This document shows, in pieces, positions 46,601 to 57,754 of a DNA stretch of 64,000 nt. Below the pieces are notes generated by a model. That model did not search any database. It had not been told where the DNA came from and was given only the letters and a program-made list of their open reading frames with translations. Numbering within the stretch: the first letter of the stretch is position 1; the number at the start of each line of letters is the position of its first letter. Origin of the DNA: Trebouxia sp. TZW2008 (Eukaryota; Chlorophyta; Trebouxiophyceae; Trebouxiales; Trebouxiaceae); assembly GCA_002118135.1 (NCBI GenBank), contig BDIU01000119.1, forward strand, positions 1 to 64,000, read 5' to 3'. The translations under genes were made by a program, and so were the position numbers.

Positions 46601-48314
46601 GCTGAGAAGAGTCATAAGCTTGTTGAGCATGCAGAGGAAGGCTGTTTGCAACAGAACCTGGCACAGCAGCTCTCACACTGTGCTGCTGTTTTAGCATGCA
46701 AAGCATAGCAGGTGCAGCACGCCATCAAGCTGCCAGCAGCAACATATCAATAAGTCATAAGCAGCAGTCACCTGATGCTCTGCATCCATACCAATATCAC
46801 CAAGTAAAAATTCTAAGTTTGCATCGATTGCTTCCGTGTCACTCAAGAATGTCAGTGAGCCTGGCTCATCTACCATCATAGCTGTGTCCTGAATCTCTTG
46901 TGTACCTGGAGCTTGAACCGGCGATGCAGCCTGGCCAGGAGTGTCTGAAGCTGATGGCTGCAGTGCCTCAAATCCTGGGCTGACTGAGGACTGTGATGCA
47001 AAATCATGCTGGGGCGAATCTGGTCCTGCATGGCTGTCTGGTTGGTCGTGAAGCCAAGCAGGGGAACTCGGGACATTCAGGATAGTAGAGGGGTTGCCAG
47101 TGGCTGGCCCAGGTTGTGCCTGCTGCTGCCAGTAAGCATGGCTGAGGTGGAGCTCCTGTACCCACTTCTCCATGTGATCACACATTTCAAACACAAAGCT
47201 GCATAAGCCTGTAGTGCTGCAGCCCCAGCTTTTGGCAAGGCCGCGAAGCTTCTGCCAGGACTTGTTCAAGGCAAAGTCTCTGTCTGGAAACTCCGCGTGA
47301 TAATGATCATACAGCCTCTTGTACGCATCTTTCCCGTTCGTCTGAAGAAGACTTGTCTGGCATTTGCATTTATTCATGATGTAAAGCAGCTGTATCGTTT
47401 CGTAGCCTGAAACAGCCGGCCACACCTGAAGCAAACAAACTAAGTTCAAAGTTTGCAGGCAGCTGCAGTTCTTGTCTCCTGCTGATAGGGACGTTATTTG
47501 ATGGTCTGTGTGCCAAAAGACCAGCACATCACAACACACAAAACTGCCGTGTTTGAGGACAAGTGCACCAAAGGAGTGGAAGGCGCCAGCACTACAGGGG
47601 CACAAATTGACCCTCATGAATAACTTGATTACAGAATGAGTGTTTAGTCTTGTGAATCTGTGGGGTGTGGGCGGAACCAGAGTGCCAAGCTTTAAATCTT
47701 TGGTTTTGGCCAAGATCGCCTACTTTGCAGGGCATTTTCCCAAAAACCTACCATGGGGGTTGCTGGCTAAATTGCCTGTACCCACTGAGCGAGGTGGCGA
47801 GGAAAGCAGTTTGTTGTCTCAATATTTCAGAGTGGGTGCTTTATTCGTGCCCGTATGGTGTTCTCTTGCAGGATGCCATACTCCAGGTGATAGCACAAGA
47901 TCTGCAACATCAGCATAACTGGAGAGAGGTACCTTGTAAAGTCTTTGTATGAACTGTCCAGCTTCCAGTGCATGCTGAAGATGTTCAAATGTGGAGTTGC
48001 CATTGATTGTGTCATACAAGAAGGCACTTGACTGGGGTTCGCTTTCCCTGCCCTGTGGGCTGATCTTTGCCTCCCATACATCAGAATGAGTGGCATTGTA
48101 AAGCCACACTGGAACTTTGCGGTTAGCCTGCAGACACCAGGGCACTGAGCCTTGCAAATGGTACCATGGTTGTGCCCTAAGCAGGTGCTGAGCGCACCTT
48201 GACTAGAAACCCCTTCGTCACGGTGGTGACGTACAAGCTGTCCTTCTTGGGTACCCGGTTCAAGTCAGCCTTGCGCTGCAAGTGCTGTCTCTGACTGAGT
48301 CCTTTAGCGTACAT
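40666..48314 (-). CDS. NB-ARC-TPR protein (STAND NTPase, NLR-like)
   Basis: Exons: 48314-48198, 48127-47933, 47425-46772, 46685-46383, 46290-46090, 45571-45487, 45295-45204, 44850-44737, 44313-44038, 43338-41636, 41404-40666. They total 4479 nt (1492 aa), all phases consistent. Residues ~105-180 have a Trp-rich, SANT/Myb-like look (YKRLYDHYHAEFPDRDF, SWQKLRGLAKSWG). A Ser/Pro/Gln-rich linker follows. From ~457 comes NB-ARC: FVGRTQLMEELT, P-loop GGAGMGKTSLATT (split by an intron after GGAGM), Walker B LLVLDNADDI, sensor LLSTSRN, CGSIPYAL in the GLPL position, and LSIFPGKFD in ARC2. The remaining ~600 residues are TPR-like helices (YDEALGVVKATMELG, YLEAEGKLNAVE). Such proteins are ATP-driven switches, often in immunity. 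The first exons could belong to a separate gene, but phase supports fusion. Confidence 0.8.
43480..43620. repeat. Two ~95 bp tandem units in an NB-ARC gene intron
   Basis: TCACTGGCTTCAACAAGACC-TGCAGCAGTGCAT and TCACTAGCTTCAATGAGACC-GGCAGCAGTGCAT, each ending GTGTGCATACC. They are non-coding, and no matching exon is in the gene. Confidence 0.6.
44512..44557. repeat. GAGT/GAGC microsatellite
   Basis: A tetranucleotide run of mixed GAGT and GAGC units in an intron of the NB-ARC-TPR gene. Confidence 0.9.
45715..45910. repeat. Tetranucleotide repeat cluster (GAAT/GAAC, ATGC, GAGT/GAGC)
   Basis: Successive runs of GAAC/GAAT, ATGC (45788-45811), GAAT and GAGT/GAGC variants in the intron between the P-loop exons. 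The long open minus-strand frame across it (His/Ser/Leu-rich) is a repeat artefact. Confidence 0.85.
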
Positions 48315-48844
48315 GAAGTCTGAGGTGGCCCAGGTCAAGAAGAGACCAGTAGACACTAAGCTGCACAGTGAGCTATGGCATGATCTCGGCGATTGGCGGA
48401 CGCTTTAACTAGGACGGAGGGAGAGCATTGGCAACACCTTCCATACTATCACGCAAGATGCAGACCACGGCGAGCTGCTGCGTCAAGATGAACAAGGCCT
48501 GAAGTTTAGGATGCCTGCGAGAATTGCCTTGTCTTTACTGCAAGCAGTTGAGGCCTTGAAGCGAAAGTCCGAGCTCACGGCGAGTGCAGCAACACAAGCT
48601 TGCACACTGCCTCCCCGATTTCGCGCCACAGACACGATGAAGAAGAACTTTATATGCTTTAGCATTGCTAGATTAGCTCACTGATCTTTCCATGCAGGCG
48701 AACAACATAATTACGTTCGTAGTGTGGGAAACACAGGAGTCAGATAGTGGTGAGTCGCCGGATTACGCGTGAGCGACACATAGATTTTCCTGTTTCCAAA
48801 TGAACATTGGATTGAGAAAGTTGTTGGGAATTTTGCCCCAACAC

Positions 48845-48905
48845 ATCCGATCAGACTTATTGGCTGGCTAAAGGATGTAAAACCTCTCTCTCTCTCTCTC
48901 TCTTT
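48845..48905 (-). mobile_element. LINE 3' fragment
   Basis: On the minus strand: (GA)n run, TTTTACATCCTTTAGCCAGCC, AATAAGTCTGA. This is the same GA-run plus hairpin module as at 20270, diverged in the loop and 3' arm. Confidence 0.65.
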
Positions 48906-49500
48906 CACTGCTCGTCAGGAACATTTGAATGGTTTGTTTTACTGCTCGTTTAGAGAGTAATTCTTTGTTCCTGCTCAGCGTGTGTGCACCAAACAGAAAT
49001 CTGTCACAGCTGCACCAATTGACGTCGTAAGTGGCAGGCTAAGTGTTCATCAGGAGTTTCTCTGTGCTCAAGAAGCTAACCAAATTCTTCATTGATGTAT
49101 AATCAGTGTCACCTCTGGTCAGTACAAACAACGTGCAAGGTTACTAACAAACCCTACACGACACAGTTGAAAAACACACCAACAAATGGTCACCTGCAAT
49201 GTGTACATTTGAAGCTGTGAAATGCAGTACAGCACATAGTCGTTGTTGCAGGTGGTGACCACTTCATGCTGGTATGTGCGAATAGCATGGTTGTCCAAAG
49301 CAAGCTTGACAAACCAAATCACAGCATGGCAGCTGCCTGTCTGGCAAGCATCATGCGAAATGCTACACACATGTATGGGCAATTGCATACAATGGACCCG
49401 TCTCAAACAGCAGCACAACCCAGCAGACAATGCATGCATGGATGGTATGCATCATGGCTACCCTCGTGTGCAGTGCAGCGGGTGCAGCCAAATCTGGTGG

Positions 49501-49625
49501 AGAGAGTACTGTTGCATGCTGTAGCTAGCCAACAAGGCTGACTGCGTCTGCCGCGCAGTGCCAATGACTGTGTGTTCATCAAGTAGTCTCTGACATAGTA
49601 AAACACATCTCAACAATCATGTCGC
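49501..49625 (+). mobile_element. LINE 3' untranslated fragment
   Basis: AGAGAGTACTGTTGCATGCT, then GTAGCTAGCCAACAAGGCTG. The following ~80 bp (CAGTGCCAATG..., CTGACATAGTAAAACAC...) match bases 9580-9650, so the shared 3' part is at least 100 bp long. Confidence 0.65.
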
Positions 49626-49670
49626 ATATACCATGGTATATGTGGCCGGAAGCTGATATGAGGTAGCACG

Positions 49671-49822
49671 AGAAATCATATCGCCACAGACTCAGGACTT
49701 GACAGCCGGTCCAGAAGCAGCACTTCTTGACCTGACACAAGACCCGCCCCGGCCATGGTCATAGACTGTAATAATGCAAGCTCAAGTACACGTCTAGGAA
49801 ATTGCATCACAAGCTAATATAC
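49671..49822 (-). repeat. Duplicated end of the UBX exon
   Basis: The ~150 bp from AGAAATCAT through CACGTCTAGGAAATTGCAT at 49671-49822 repeats 49831-49980, which is the stop codon and 3' coding end of the UFD1-UBX gene. Period 160 bp. The copy lies just past the real stop. Confidence 0.8.
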
Positions 49823-49835
49823 ATAACATCAGAAA

Positions 49836-52800
49836 TCATGTCGTCACAGACTCAGAACTTGACAGCCGTTCTAGAAGCAACACTTCTTGACCTGACGCAA
49901 GACCCGCTTCTGCCATGGTCTTAGACTGTAATGATGCAAGCTCGATCACACGTCTAGGAAATTGCATGACAAGCTGATAGCCACCAAAAGGCAGCCCTCC
50001 AGCACCTCTGGAATCAGCAAAATCGAACAGCAAATTCGCAGGCTGAGTTTGTAGGAACTTTCTGGTTGCCCTTGTGCCGTCAGGCATTCTGAAAAGGCAA
50101 TTCACAACTGGCTCTTGGATATTGCCTGAGGGCTCTGGCGGCAGCAAAGCTTCCTTTTCCTGTACAGACAGGTCAAAATTATGCTGTGCCAAGTTGGTAA
50201 ACGAGTCCAGACACCAATAATCTTGCAAGAGGCAACAACCAATACCAGCATTGCTGTGTCCAGGGTGGTTCTGATTCAAACCACAGGCAACAGCCTGACA
50301 GAGCTGCAGCAGAAGCCATAGCACAGACCACCTCGTGACGGTCACAGCACATGCTGTGCTTGCGTAGCTTCCAAAAGCAGCAAAAGCACTTCAGGATGTG
50401 TAAAATGACACAGGCTTGCTTGCAATATAGACTGACAATCCATCAGTTAAGAAGGCACTCAGCTCTCAAGGTAGACTAGCTGTCAGTAGCTGCAAGACTG
50501 ACCACTAATAACTGGCCTGTCCTGAAAGCTGACCACTGACAACAAACCAGGCTGTAATTCAGGGCTTGCAAGCAAACAGCAAATCATGCAGGCACACACA
50601 TGTTTGTTCATTTGTTGTACAAGCTCTCATGAGAGACTACTTGTCAGTAGCGGCAACACTCATGACTGGCAACTGGCCTCCCTTGACAGCTGACCACTGA
50701 CAACAAATCAGGCTGGTCAGAACACTCATGCAAACAGCAACGTATGCCACAACGAATGTCTGTGCATTTCTTGTTTGAGCTCTCGCGACAGGCTAATTGT
50801 CAGTAGCTACAACATGTGCCAATGACTACTATAGCCTCTTTTGACAGCTGACCGCTGGCAACAAGCCAGGCTCACAATCATGCAAGCAAACAGCAGCACA
50901 TGCAAACGCGCACAGTTGAGCATTTCTAGAACGCATAAGCATGCATACAAATGAGTATGTACCTCGCATATCAGCAAGCATGTGTGCAAATTGGCACGTA
51001 CCTGGCGCATACATGAGAATGTGTGCCAGTAAGCATGTCTGGCATGTACACAAGCATGCAGGCAAAGAAGGATGTACCTGTCGTATCCTCTGTCTATCTG
51101 CTTGAGCCTGTTCCCTGAGGTTTGCATCCTGCATGGCCTGCTGGATATTCTCTTCCTCAATCCTACATGGATACAACTTCAAGGCTTTCACAAGTCAGGT
51201 CAAATAAAGAAACGTTTCTTGGCTTGCATGATTTGCAAGGCGCTAAGCAAGAAGTTGTTGCCAGAACCATGGCATCAAAAGCTTTCCAGCTGGCTGCAAT
51301 GAAAAGCTGTGAGGCAGCTTGAACATGCAGGAGGTTGCATGCGGCAGTACACCGTGATGCATCAGTTCCTGAGCAAGCTGAATGTTCTACAGCAGCACAG
51401 ACTAGTTTCAGTCAGGGATGGGTTCGCCCAGGACAACTCCTTGTTGTTGGCATCGGTCGCAAGAAACATGATGCGCTACCAGAAAACGCCAAGATTCCCC
51501 TTTGCTGAGGCATGGCTGGCCAATCATGCATGATTAGCCTTTTAAATCAAAGCAAAGAGACAATGTCAAGATCGGGTTGCAGCATTTTGTGCTCAAGAAA
51601 TCCTTGCATAGTCTTTCTTTTTGAAAGTTTGGCAACCTTGACATTTTGCTAACCTCCTTTTTGGAAGGCCATGAAGGAAGATCAGCCAACAGAAACAAGA
51701 GGACTGGAAGAAGAATGCTTTCCCTTGGGGACCGTGATGCTTCAGTTCGAAAGTAACCTCATGGCTCTCAGTGATATGCACAGATGAATGGACAGCATCT
51801 TATAGAGGGACAAACAGAGGCACAGAGGCATGGGGCCAAAGCAATTAGATGGCTTGAAGGGCCATGATCTACCTCTGCATGGCTTCAAGACGTGCCTTTG
51901 CAGCTTCTTCTTCAGCTCTCAGCTTCTCCTCAGTTTCCACACTTGGGTCAACCTCAGCTTCCAAGTCAGTTTCTGCAGCAGCAGCAGCAGAGATGAGTTT
52001 GTAAAGTACTGAGTCAGCCGCCTGAGCCTGACAAACCATAACATCACAGACTGATGGCAGAGTGCTGCTTTTGCTTAGGGCTGATGGGCTTCTCACAGGC
52101 AAAGGCTCTGGCAGCGACCTGCTGCTGTGTTTGCTCAAAGGTGATGTGCTTGCCACATGCTGAAACGCTGGCAGGTCAGAAGTGCGAGCTTGTATTTGCC
52201 CCAAAACGCCTCTGATATATATTTCCTCCATGGTCATGCAATCATCAAGATACGTGACTTTGGCCAAGTCAGCAATAACATGACATGTCTGTGATCATAG
52301 CATGGTCAAGTGAAATGTGCACCCACCCGAAACATATAGCGCCTGACGATTGCAACTTCGGCACTGGTTGTGTAGCCGTATAACATGCATTTGTTCTTGC
52401 AAGCACATCAAGCACATTCTGCTGGTTTTGCTGCTTACCTACGATGGAGAGTGCGGTCTCAGGCTGAAGGTTGAGCACTTTGAGGTCATGCAGCTTGCCA
52501 CCATGTGCAACTTGCACCCACTCTCCTCAAGTCAAGGTGCTGTCAGTTTGTGTTCAAAGAGTGCCGACCATTTAAAGGCTGGCTGTGCTGCTTAGCTATG
52601 ATTGAAATTGCGGTGTCAGGCTGCAGACTCAGCACTTTAATGTTGGGCAGCTTGCCACTGTGCCCTAGTTGCACCCACACTTCTCAATTCAAGGTGCTGT
52701 AAGTCTTTATTCAAGAGCGCTGACCATTTCAAGGCTGGCTTCTGCTGCTTACCTATGTTTGAGACTGCGGTCTCAAGCTGAAGCATGAGCCACTTTGAGG

Positions 52801-55581
52801 TTGTGCAGCTTGCCGCTGTGGTCGACTTGAACCCACTCCAATAACATCAAGCTAGCATGCTGGCATTGCTGCTTACCTGTAATGAAAATGGTGGTTTCAG
52901 GTTGAACACCACGCACCTTCAGATCATGCAGCTTGCCACAGTGCCCCAATTTCATCCACTTTCCTTGTGTTAGAGTGCTGTGACTGCTGCTTACTTATGA
53001 CAAGGACTGAAAGGTCAGGCTGAAACACTTTGACGGAATGCATTTCTTAACTGTGGGCAAACTGCAAGCTTGTGAACTGTGTTTTGCTGTTGTTACTGCT
53101 TACCTATAATGGAGACTGCAGACTCGGGCTGTAGACTCAGCACTTTGAGGTCGTGCAGCTTGCCATCATATGCGACTTGCACCCACTCTCCTTGAGTCAA
53201 GGTGCTGTGTGTGAACATGCTAGCCTGCAGAACCTGCTCCACGCTGTCGCCTACTTCTTCTTGGAAGACTGCTGACCGCGGCTGGAATCTGACATAGGTG
53301 CCTGCATGTCACTGGACCAATCAACTCATGGATCTTGACGGTCTCAGACACCAAACGGGGTTTCATACAGCTCAAATGTCGAGAGTCAATGTACACATTG
53401 CGTGTCATCAATGATGTGCATCAATGATGTAAATCAACGATGTGCATCAATGATGTAAACCAACAATGTGCGTGTACATTATATTGATGCACATCATCGG
53501 CGCACACCATTGATGACATGCAATGTGTACATTGACTCTTGACAGTTGAGCTTCAATGACGTGCATCATTGTTGAACATCAACGTAAATCAACGATGTAC
53601 ATGTAAATTATTGATGCACACCATTGATGACACGCAATGTGTACATTGACTCTTGACAGATTGAGCTTCAATGACGTGCATCATTGTTGCACATCGTTGA
53701 TGAGTGTCTTGATTGCGATTTGTGAACCAGTCGTTGATCAAGTGAGAGCACTGTCTCTGAAAGGCAATATGGACGTCCACGGGTGCCATTAGCAGTGTGA
53801 CCACAGCATGTCAAACCCATTTGCTTGTACTACCTCTTATGCTGTCTTTTGACCCAACAGGCATGTCAATAGACCACGTCCATAGCACCACTGGAGCACA
53901 GGGATGTCACTGCCAACAACGCAAGCAAAGCATGTGGCTCACGCACCTTTTGACAGCTTCTTGTATGTGACAATGACGTGCCCATGGCATCGCCCGTCCC
54001 CTGATGTCAGTCCCCACAGATTCCTGATGATGTGCTCAGAGACACAGACAGTGCCCATACACTTTGGCACAAGCACCATTGCAGCATGTGGACGGTGTGG
54101 TCCTCAGTACCAGTAAGACATTGGCTGTGGCATACCTTTTGACAGCTTCTTGTCTGTAACAATGACATGCCCATGACATTGCCCATCTCCTGTTGTCAAA
54201 CCCCACAAGATTTTGATGGTGTGCTCAGAGATGCCAGGAGTGTCCATGCATCAAGTCACAAGTGCCATTGCAGCACATGGACGGTGTGGTCCTCAGCACA
54301 AGACAGGCACTTGCTGTGGCATACCTTTTGGCAGCTTTTGTTAGGTGACAATGACATGCCCATGGCATTGACAGTCTCCTGTTGTCAAGCCCCACAAGTT
54401 GTTGATGATGAGCTCAGGAATGCCAGGAGTGCCCATGCATCATGCAACAGGTACCATTGCAGCACATGGACGGTGTGGTCCTCAGCGCAAGACAGGCATC
54501 TGCTGTGGCATACCTTTTAGCAGCTTCTTGTAGGTGGCAATGACATGCCCATGGCATTGCCCGTCCCCTGTTGTCAAGCCCCACAGGTTTCTGATGATGT
54601 GTTCTGGGATGCCAACAGTGCCTTGTGCTGCTGCAAAGTCCAACACACCAGCATGTAAGCTTCGGCCTGCTGAGGTTGACAATTCAAACAGCATGGCACC
54701 GTTTTTTGGGGCGTCTTGAGACATCAGGATGTCCGCAGCTGACTTTGGCAGCCTGATCTGCGAAACAATGCAGCTGATGTGAGCGCTGTTGCTGCCACTG
54801 TGTGAAATGAAAGCTGGAGTAACATCTGTTTATGATGACTGCATTGGTGAGAAAAATGTCCTTACATCAAAGTGTCCTTACGCAGAAGTAACACTGTAGT
54901 CAGAATGCAGTGCTTGGTTCCCAGTTGCATTGGCCTTACATTGAAGATGCCCTTATATGTAGTGTTCCTATATCAGGGGATTACTGTAGCCACAGATACA
55001 AACAGGTGGTTGTTCAAACAGTAATGTGCCAGGCCCTTAATAGAATCATCAGCAACAACAGCGAATGTTCTTCAACAAAGTGCTTGGCAAAAGTTGTTGT
55101 CAGGAGTCACAGTAATGTTAGGCAAGCGCAGCATCAGCGTCGCTTCAAGGCTGTGAGGTGATTCAAACCTTGTCAGCACTGCGTTTGATCCCCAGTTGCT
55201 CCACGACACCAGTGGGCAGAGGCACAGCCACCAGGCGCTCTTGCCACCAGACACCGTTGTTCCGTTCAATGTCTTCGTCATGTTTCAGGCGCTCCTGCAC
55301 AACACCTGATGCTGAGCTTCGGCACCCCTGTCGGGGTTTCAGGAATTCGACAACAGTACAACGCGCGCAGGATGCTCCAAACCGCGACCGCTTACGGCTT
55401 CTGCTGCGGCTTCCTCGGCTAGGCGCTGCTGTCTCTTCTGCTCTTCGAACTGTCGTTGCCTGTCTTCTTGACGCTGTCTAAGGATCCGCTCCTTCTCTGC
55501 TTGTCGCTTGGCCTTGTCAGCGCGCTCCTTTGATTCGCGAACGAGCTTGTTGGCTCGGCCCTCGAGCTCGCGGCCGAGCAT
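49836..55581 (-). CDS. UFD1-domain and UBX-domain protein, likely Cdc48/p97 cofactor
   Basis: Exons: 55581-55396, 55294-55169, 54757-54514, 53301-53104, 52257-51873 (start uncertain), 51162-51078, 50159-49836. They total about 1548 nt (515 aa), in phase. Residues 1-62 are a charged coiled coil, as in plant PRLI-interacting factor K. Residues ~80-250 form a UFD1 domain: AMLFELSTSAGR, AGVLDFAAAQGTVGIP, GTYVRFQPRS, then GEWVQVAYDGKLHDLKV and LQPESAVSII. A Ser-rich linker and a Gln-rich helix follow. Residues ~415-505 are a UBX domain: FRMPDGTRATRKF and YQLVMQFPRRV, with the FPR loop that docks on Cdc48/p97. The protein should link ubiquitylated clients to the segregase. The start of exon 5 could also be 52188. 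Three exons have decayed tandem copies. Confidence 0.8.
50490..50870. repeat. Three ~165 bp tandem units in a UFD1-UBX intron
   Basis: Units share TGTCAGTAGC, ACTGGCCT or GCCTC-TTGACAGCTGACC, CTG-CAACAA-CAGGCT and GCAAACAGCA. They lie at about 50478, 50640 and 50800. Non-coding. Confidence 0.65.
51163..51872. other. Long intron of the UFD1-UBX gene with an unexplained plus-strand ORF
   Basis: A 74-codon plus-strand frame at 51309-51533 (RDGFAQDNSLLLASVARNMM...) looks protein-like but has no recognised family and no splice partners. It could be a fragment of an inserted element. Confidence 0.3.
52430..53100 (-). repeat. Five decayed tandem copies of the 3' part of UFD1 exon 4
   Basis: The real exon (53301-53104) ends with WVQVAYDGKLHDLKV and a GTAAGC donor. 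Downstream, five copies of this end recur, each with a CTGCTTACCTA-like donor: near 52990 (poor), 52870, 52749, 52590 and 52432. Copies keep G-LHDL-V but gain stops (for example TGA in the TLT-GEW segment) or lose acceptors. Confidence 0.85.
53371..53700. repeat. Inverted and direct repeats of ATCAATGATG type
   Basis: GAGAGTCAATGTACACATTG CGTGTCATCAATGATG at 53380-53416 recurs inverted at about 53500-53545 and again at about 53610-53660 (GATGACACGCAATGTG, TACATTGACTCTTGACAG). Between them are ATCAATGATGT and ATCAACGATGT direct repeats. It could fold into long hairpins. It lies in the intron before UFD1 exon 4. Confidence 0.75.
53935..54513 (-). repeat. Three decayed tandem copies of the 3' end of UFD1 exon 3
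   Basis: The end of the exon (54757-54514), with the TACAAGAAGCTGCTAAAAG donor edge and the CATGGGCATGTCATTG block, recurs at about 54317-54455, 54128-54245 and 53942-54060. The period is about 187-189 bp. Copies differ by substitutions that change the frame and the donor. Confidence 0.85.
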
Positions 55582-55944
55582 GACAGCTTGAGCACGCCCT
55601 CTGCCGCGCGACGCGAAACTGGGGCCTGGAAAGCTGGAAAACTGATTTCAGCCGATATGAGCTAGATCGGTGTGCTGCAATGGTTGATGCTTGCTCTGAA
55701 TGCAGTTGAGCTCAGCTGTCAGTGAAACAGGGTGTCAAAGCAGCTTGCATCGCCACTCGATACAGCAAAGTGCGCATGCAGCGAGAAAGTTCTGAAAGAC
55801 GAACCAGTTTCGAGGAGGTCAGGTGAGTATTTGCTCGCGACCTGCTGACATCGAAGCTGTCTTTTTATGTGCGTAATGCAGAAGAGATCGTATCGCTTGT
55901 TCGACGCGCTGACATGAGCTTATGATGAAGGCTTTTATTGTCTC
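55582..55944. promoter_or_regulatory. Shared divergent promoter region, UFD1-UBX and PhzF genes
   Basis: The two start codons face away from each other with 363 bp between them, so both promoters must lie here. No clear TATA box is evident. Confidence 0.5.
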
Positions 55945-57754
55945 ATGGCCTATACCGTTTATCGGGTGAGCACTGTCTCACCTGCGATAACGCATGTTGC
56001 CTCGCTGTGGCTAATATGTATCGCCTGGTGCTGATGCAACATGCTCGCAGGTAGACGCATTTGCTTCAGGGTCTTCCAGCGGCAACCCAGCCGTTGTAGT
56101 CCTCTTGCACGACAAGGATGTCCGGGAAGAGCGCAAGGAAGTGTTTACCGAAATCCTTCAGGCAACTGCAGCGGGTTTTAAACAGCCAGCTACCTGCTTC
56201 GTCGGTCTCAAACGAACCAACTTCAGAGCAGACCACTTCTCTCTGAGATGGTTCTCGCCCACTCACGAGTTGCCACTGTGTGGACATGGCACACTGGCAA
56301 GCACTGCAGTCCTCATAGAAGGTATATTGTTCACCAATGCTGTAGCACGCCTTGGCCGTGCTCTTCAGCAAGTGATTGCAAACACTGACCATGCTGCAGT
56401 GGGAGTGCCGTTCAACACACTTCAGTTCTCCACGCAAAAGGGGGTGTTGACTGTTGAGCGATTATCATTAGAAGCCGACAGACCCTCAGTCATTCAGATA
56501 GCGCTGCCAAGGTCACACAGCGGCAGAAATTTACCAAAAGGCCTAAGCTTTGACAGAGAGCAGTTGAAGGTGATTTGAATGCTGATCTACATGCTCTAAT
56601 GACACTGACATGAGCTTGATGGGCGTTCGGTCTCTCGTTAGTGCCGGAAAACTAACTCGGAGGACCATATCTATGCCTGAATGACCGCAGCCTGCCTTGC
56701 TGGAATTCCAATTGCTTCACAAATCATGACATGACATGACTTGTGAGTTACCCCAGTAATCAATTGGGAACCTGACATTGTAACTCATCAGGCATGCAAC
56801 TACATATGTCTATGTGAGCTTTCCTGTTCAGGTGATTACAATGGAGACTCCAGTCAAGGAAGTGTTGTATGCAGAGAGCGCGCGTAACGCAATTGTGGTG
56901 TTGGGCGATAGCGCAGGCAGACAGGAGCTGGAAAGTTTGCAGCCTGATTTGCAGCTCATGGTGACAACGCTGCAAACCAACGCGCTGAATGGTGTCATTG
57001 TCACATGTCAAGGTATGCATCACTGCATGCATCTTTTCTTCACATACTCGTGTCTGCACTGAAGGACGTGCTGTATGTTGATCAAGCTCCAATGCATTGG
57101 AGTCAAGCTGTCCAACTCTTGTGGCGTACAGAATTGGGCATGAGCTGCCAAAGCACCCACCACCGTGAAGCAAGAATGCTGTGAAGAATTTTGAGCTGAC
57201 AAAGCATGCATCAGTATGCAGGATGTGCTCTGCAAGTGCACTGCCATCTGTATTTCAGTCTGCACACTATGCTTGCACAATGGGTGAGCTCTGCAATGCA
57301 CCCACCATTGTGTCGCAAGCGATTTGCATACACCCTGCCACATGTACCTCATTCTGCACAGTAGTTGCACAAACAATCAGGATCTGTATGAGCTCTGAAA
57401 TGCCAGTGAGCATCATTATGCACGTGCAAGTGCTTTGCATGCATGCAACATGTCAAGTATATGTGATCTGCACACAATGGTGGCACAGGTGATCAAAATC
57501 CATACCACTTCCTATCCCGCTATTTTGCACCGTGGATTGGTTGTGGGGAAGATGCAGTCACAGGATCTGCGCATTGTGCACTTGGGCCGTACTGGGCGCA
57601 GCGTCTGAATATGCATGGGAAACCAATGCAAGCCAGGCAGTGCTCTCACAGAGGAGGCGACTTGACTGTTTCAGTATCAGAAGGTAGCAATTCAGTGTTG
57701 ATCGCAGGGCGCGCTGTTGTACACAATGCTGAGAGCATCACTTTACCAATTTGA
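55945..57754 (+). CDS. PhzF-family isomerase/epimerase-like protein
   Basis: Exons 55945-55965, 56051-56321, 56400-56569, 56832-57012 and 57489-57754 join in phase to 909 nt (302 aa), the usual length for the family. The first coding exon is only seven codons (MAYTVYR). Typical PhzF features are present: VDAFASGSSSGNPAVVVL at the start, LRWFSPTHELPLCGHGTLAS (the conserved core after the catalytic Glu region), GVIVT in the middle, and SRYFAPWIGCGEDAVTGSAH near the C-terminus. PhzF proteins catalyse proton shifts such as the isomerisation of dihydro-hydroxyanthranilate in phenazine synthesis; eukaryotic members mostly have unknown substrates. The usual ETAFV segment reads KQPATCFV here, so the catalytic Glu of characterised members seems replaced, which makes the activity uncertain. 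Confidence 0.9.

Larger units (their letters stand above)
48315..49835. other. Intergenic region with two LINE 3' fragments
   Basis: It lies upstream of the NB-ARC-TPR start and downstream of the UFD1-UBX stop. It holds LINE pieces in opposite orientations (48845-48905 and 49501-49625) and a duplicated end of the UBX exon (49671-49822). No gene is recognised. Confidence 0.5.

Noticed and set aside
53371..53700. CRISPR-like repeat array
   Set aside because: Units are inverted as well as direct, spacers are irregular and the setting is a eukaryotic intron.
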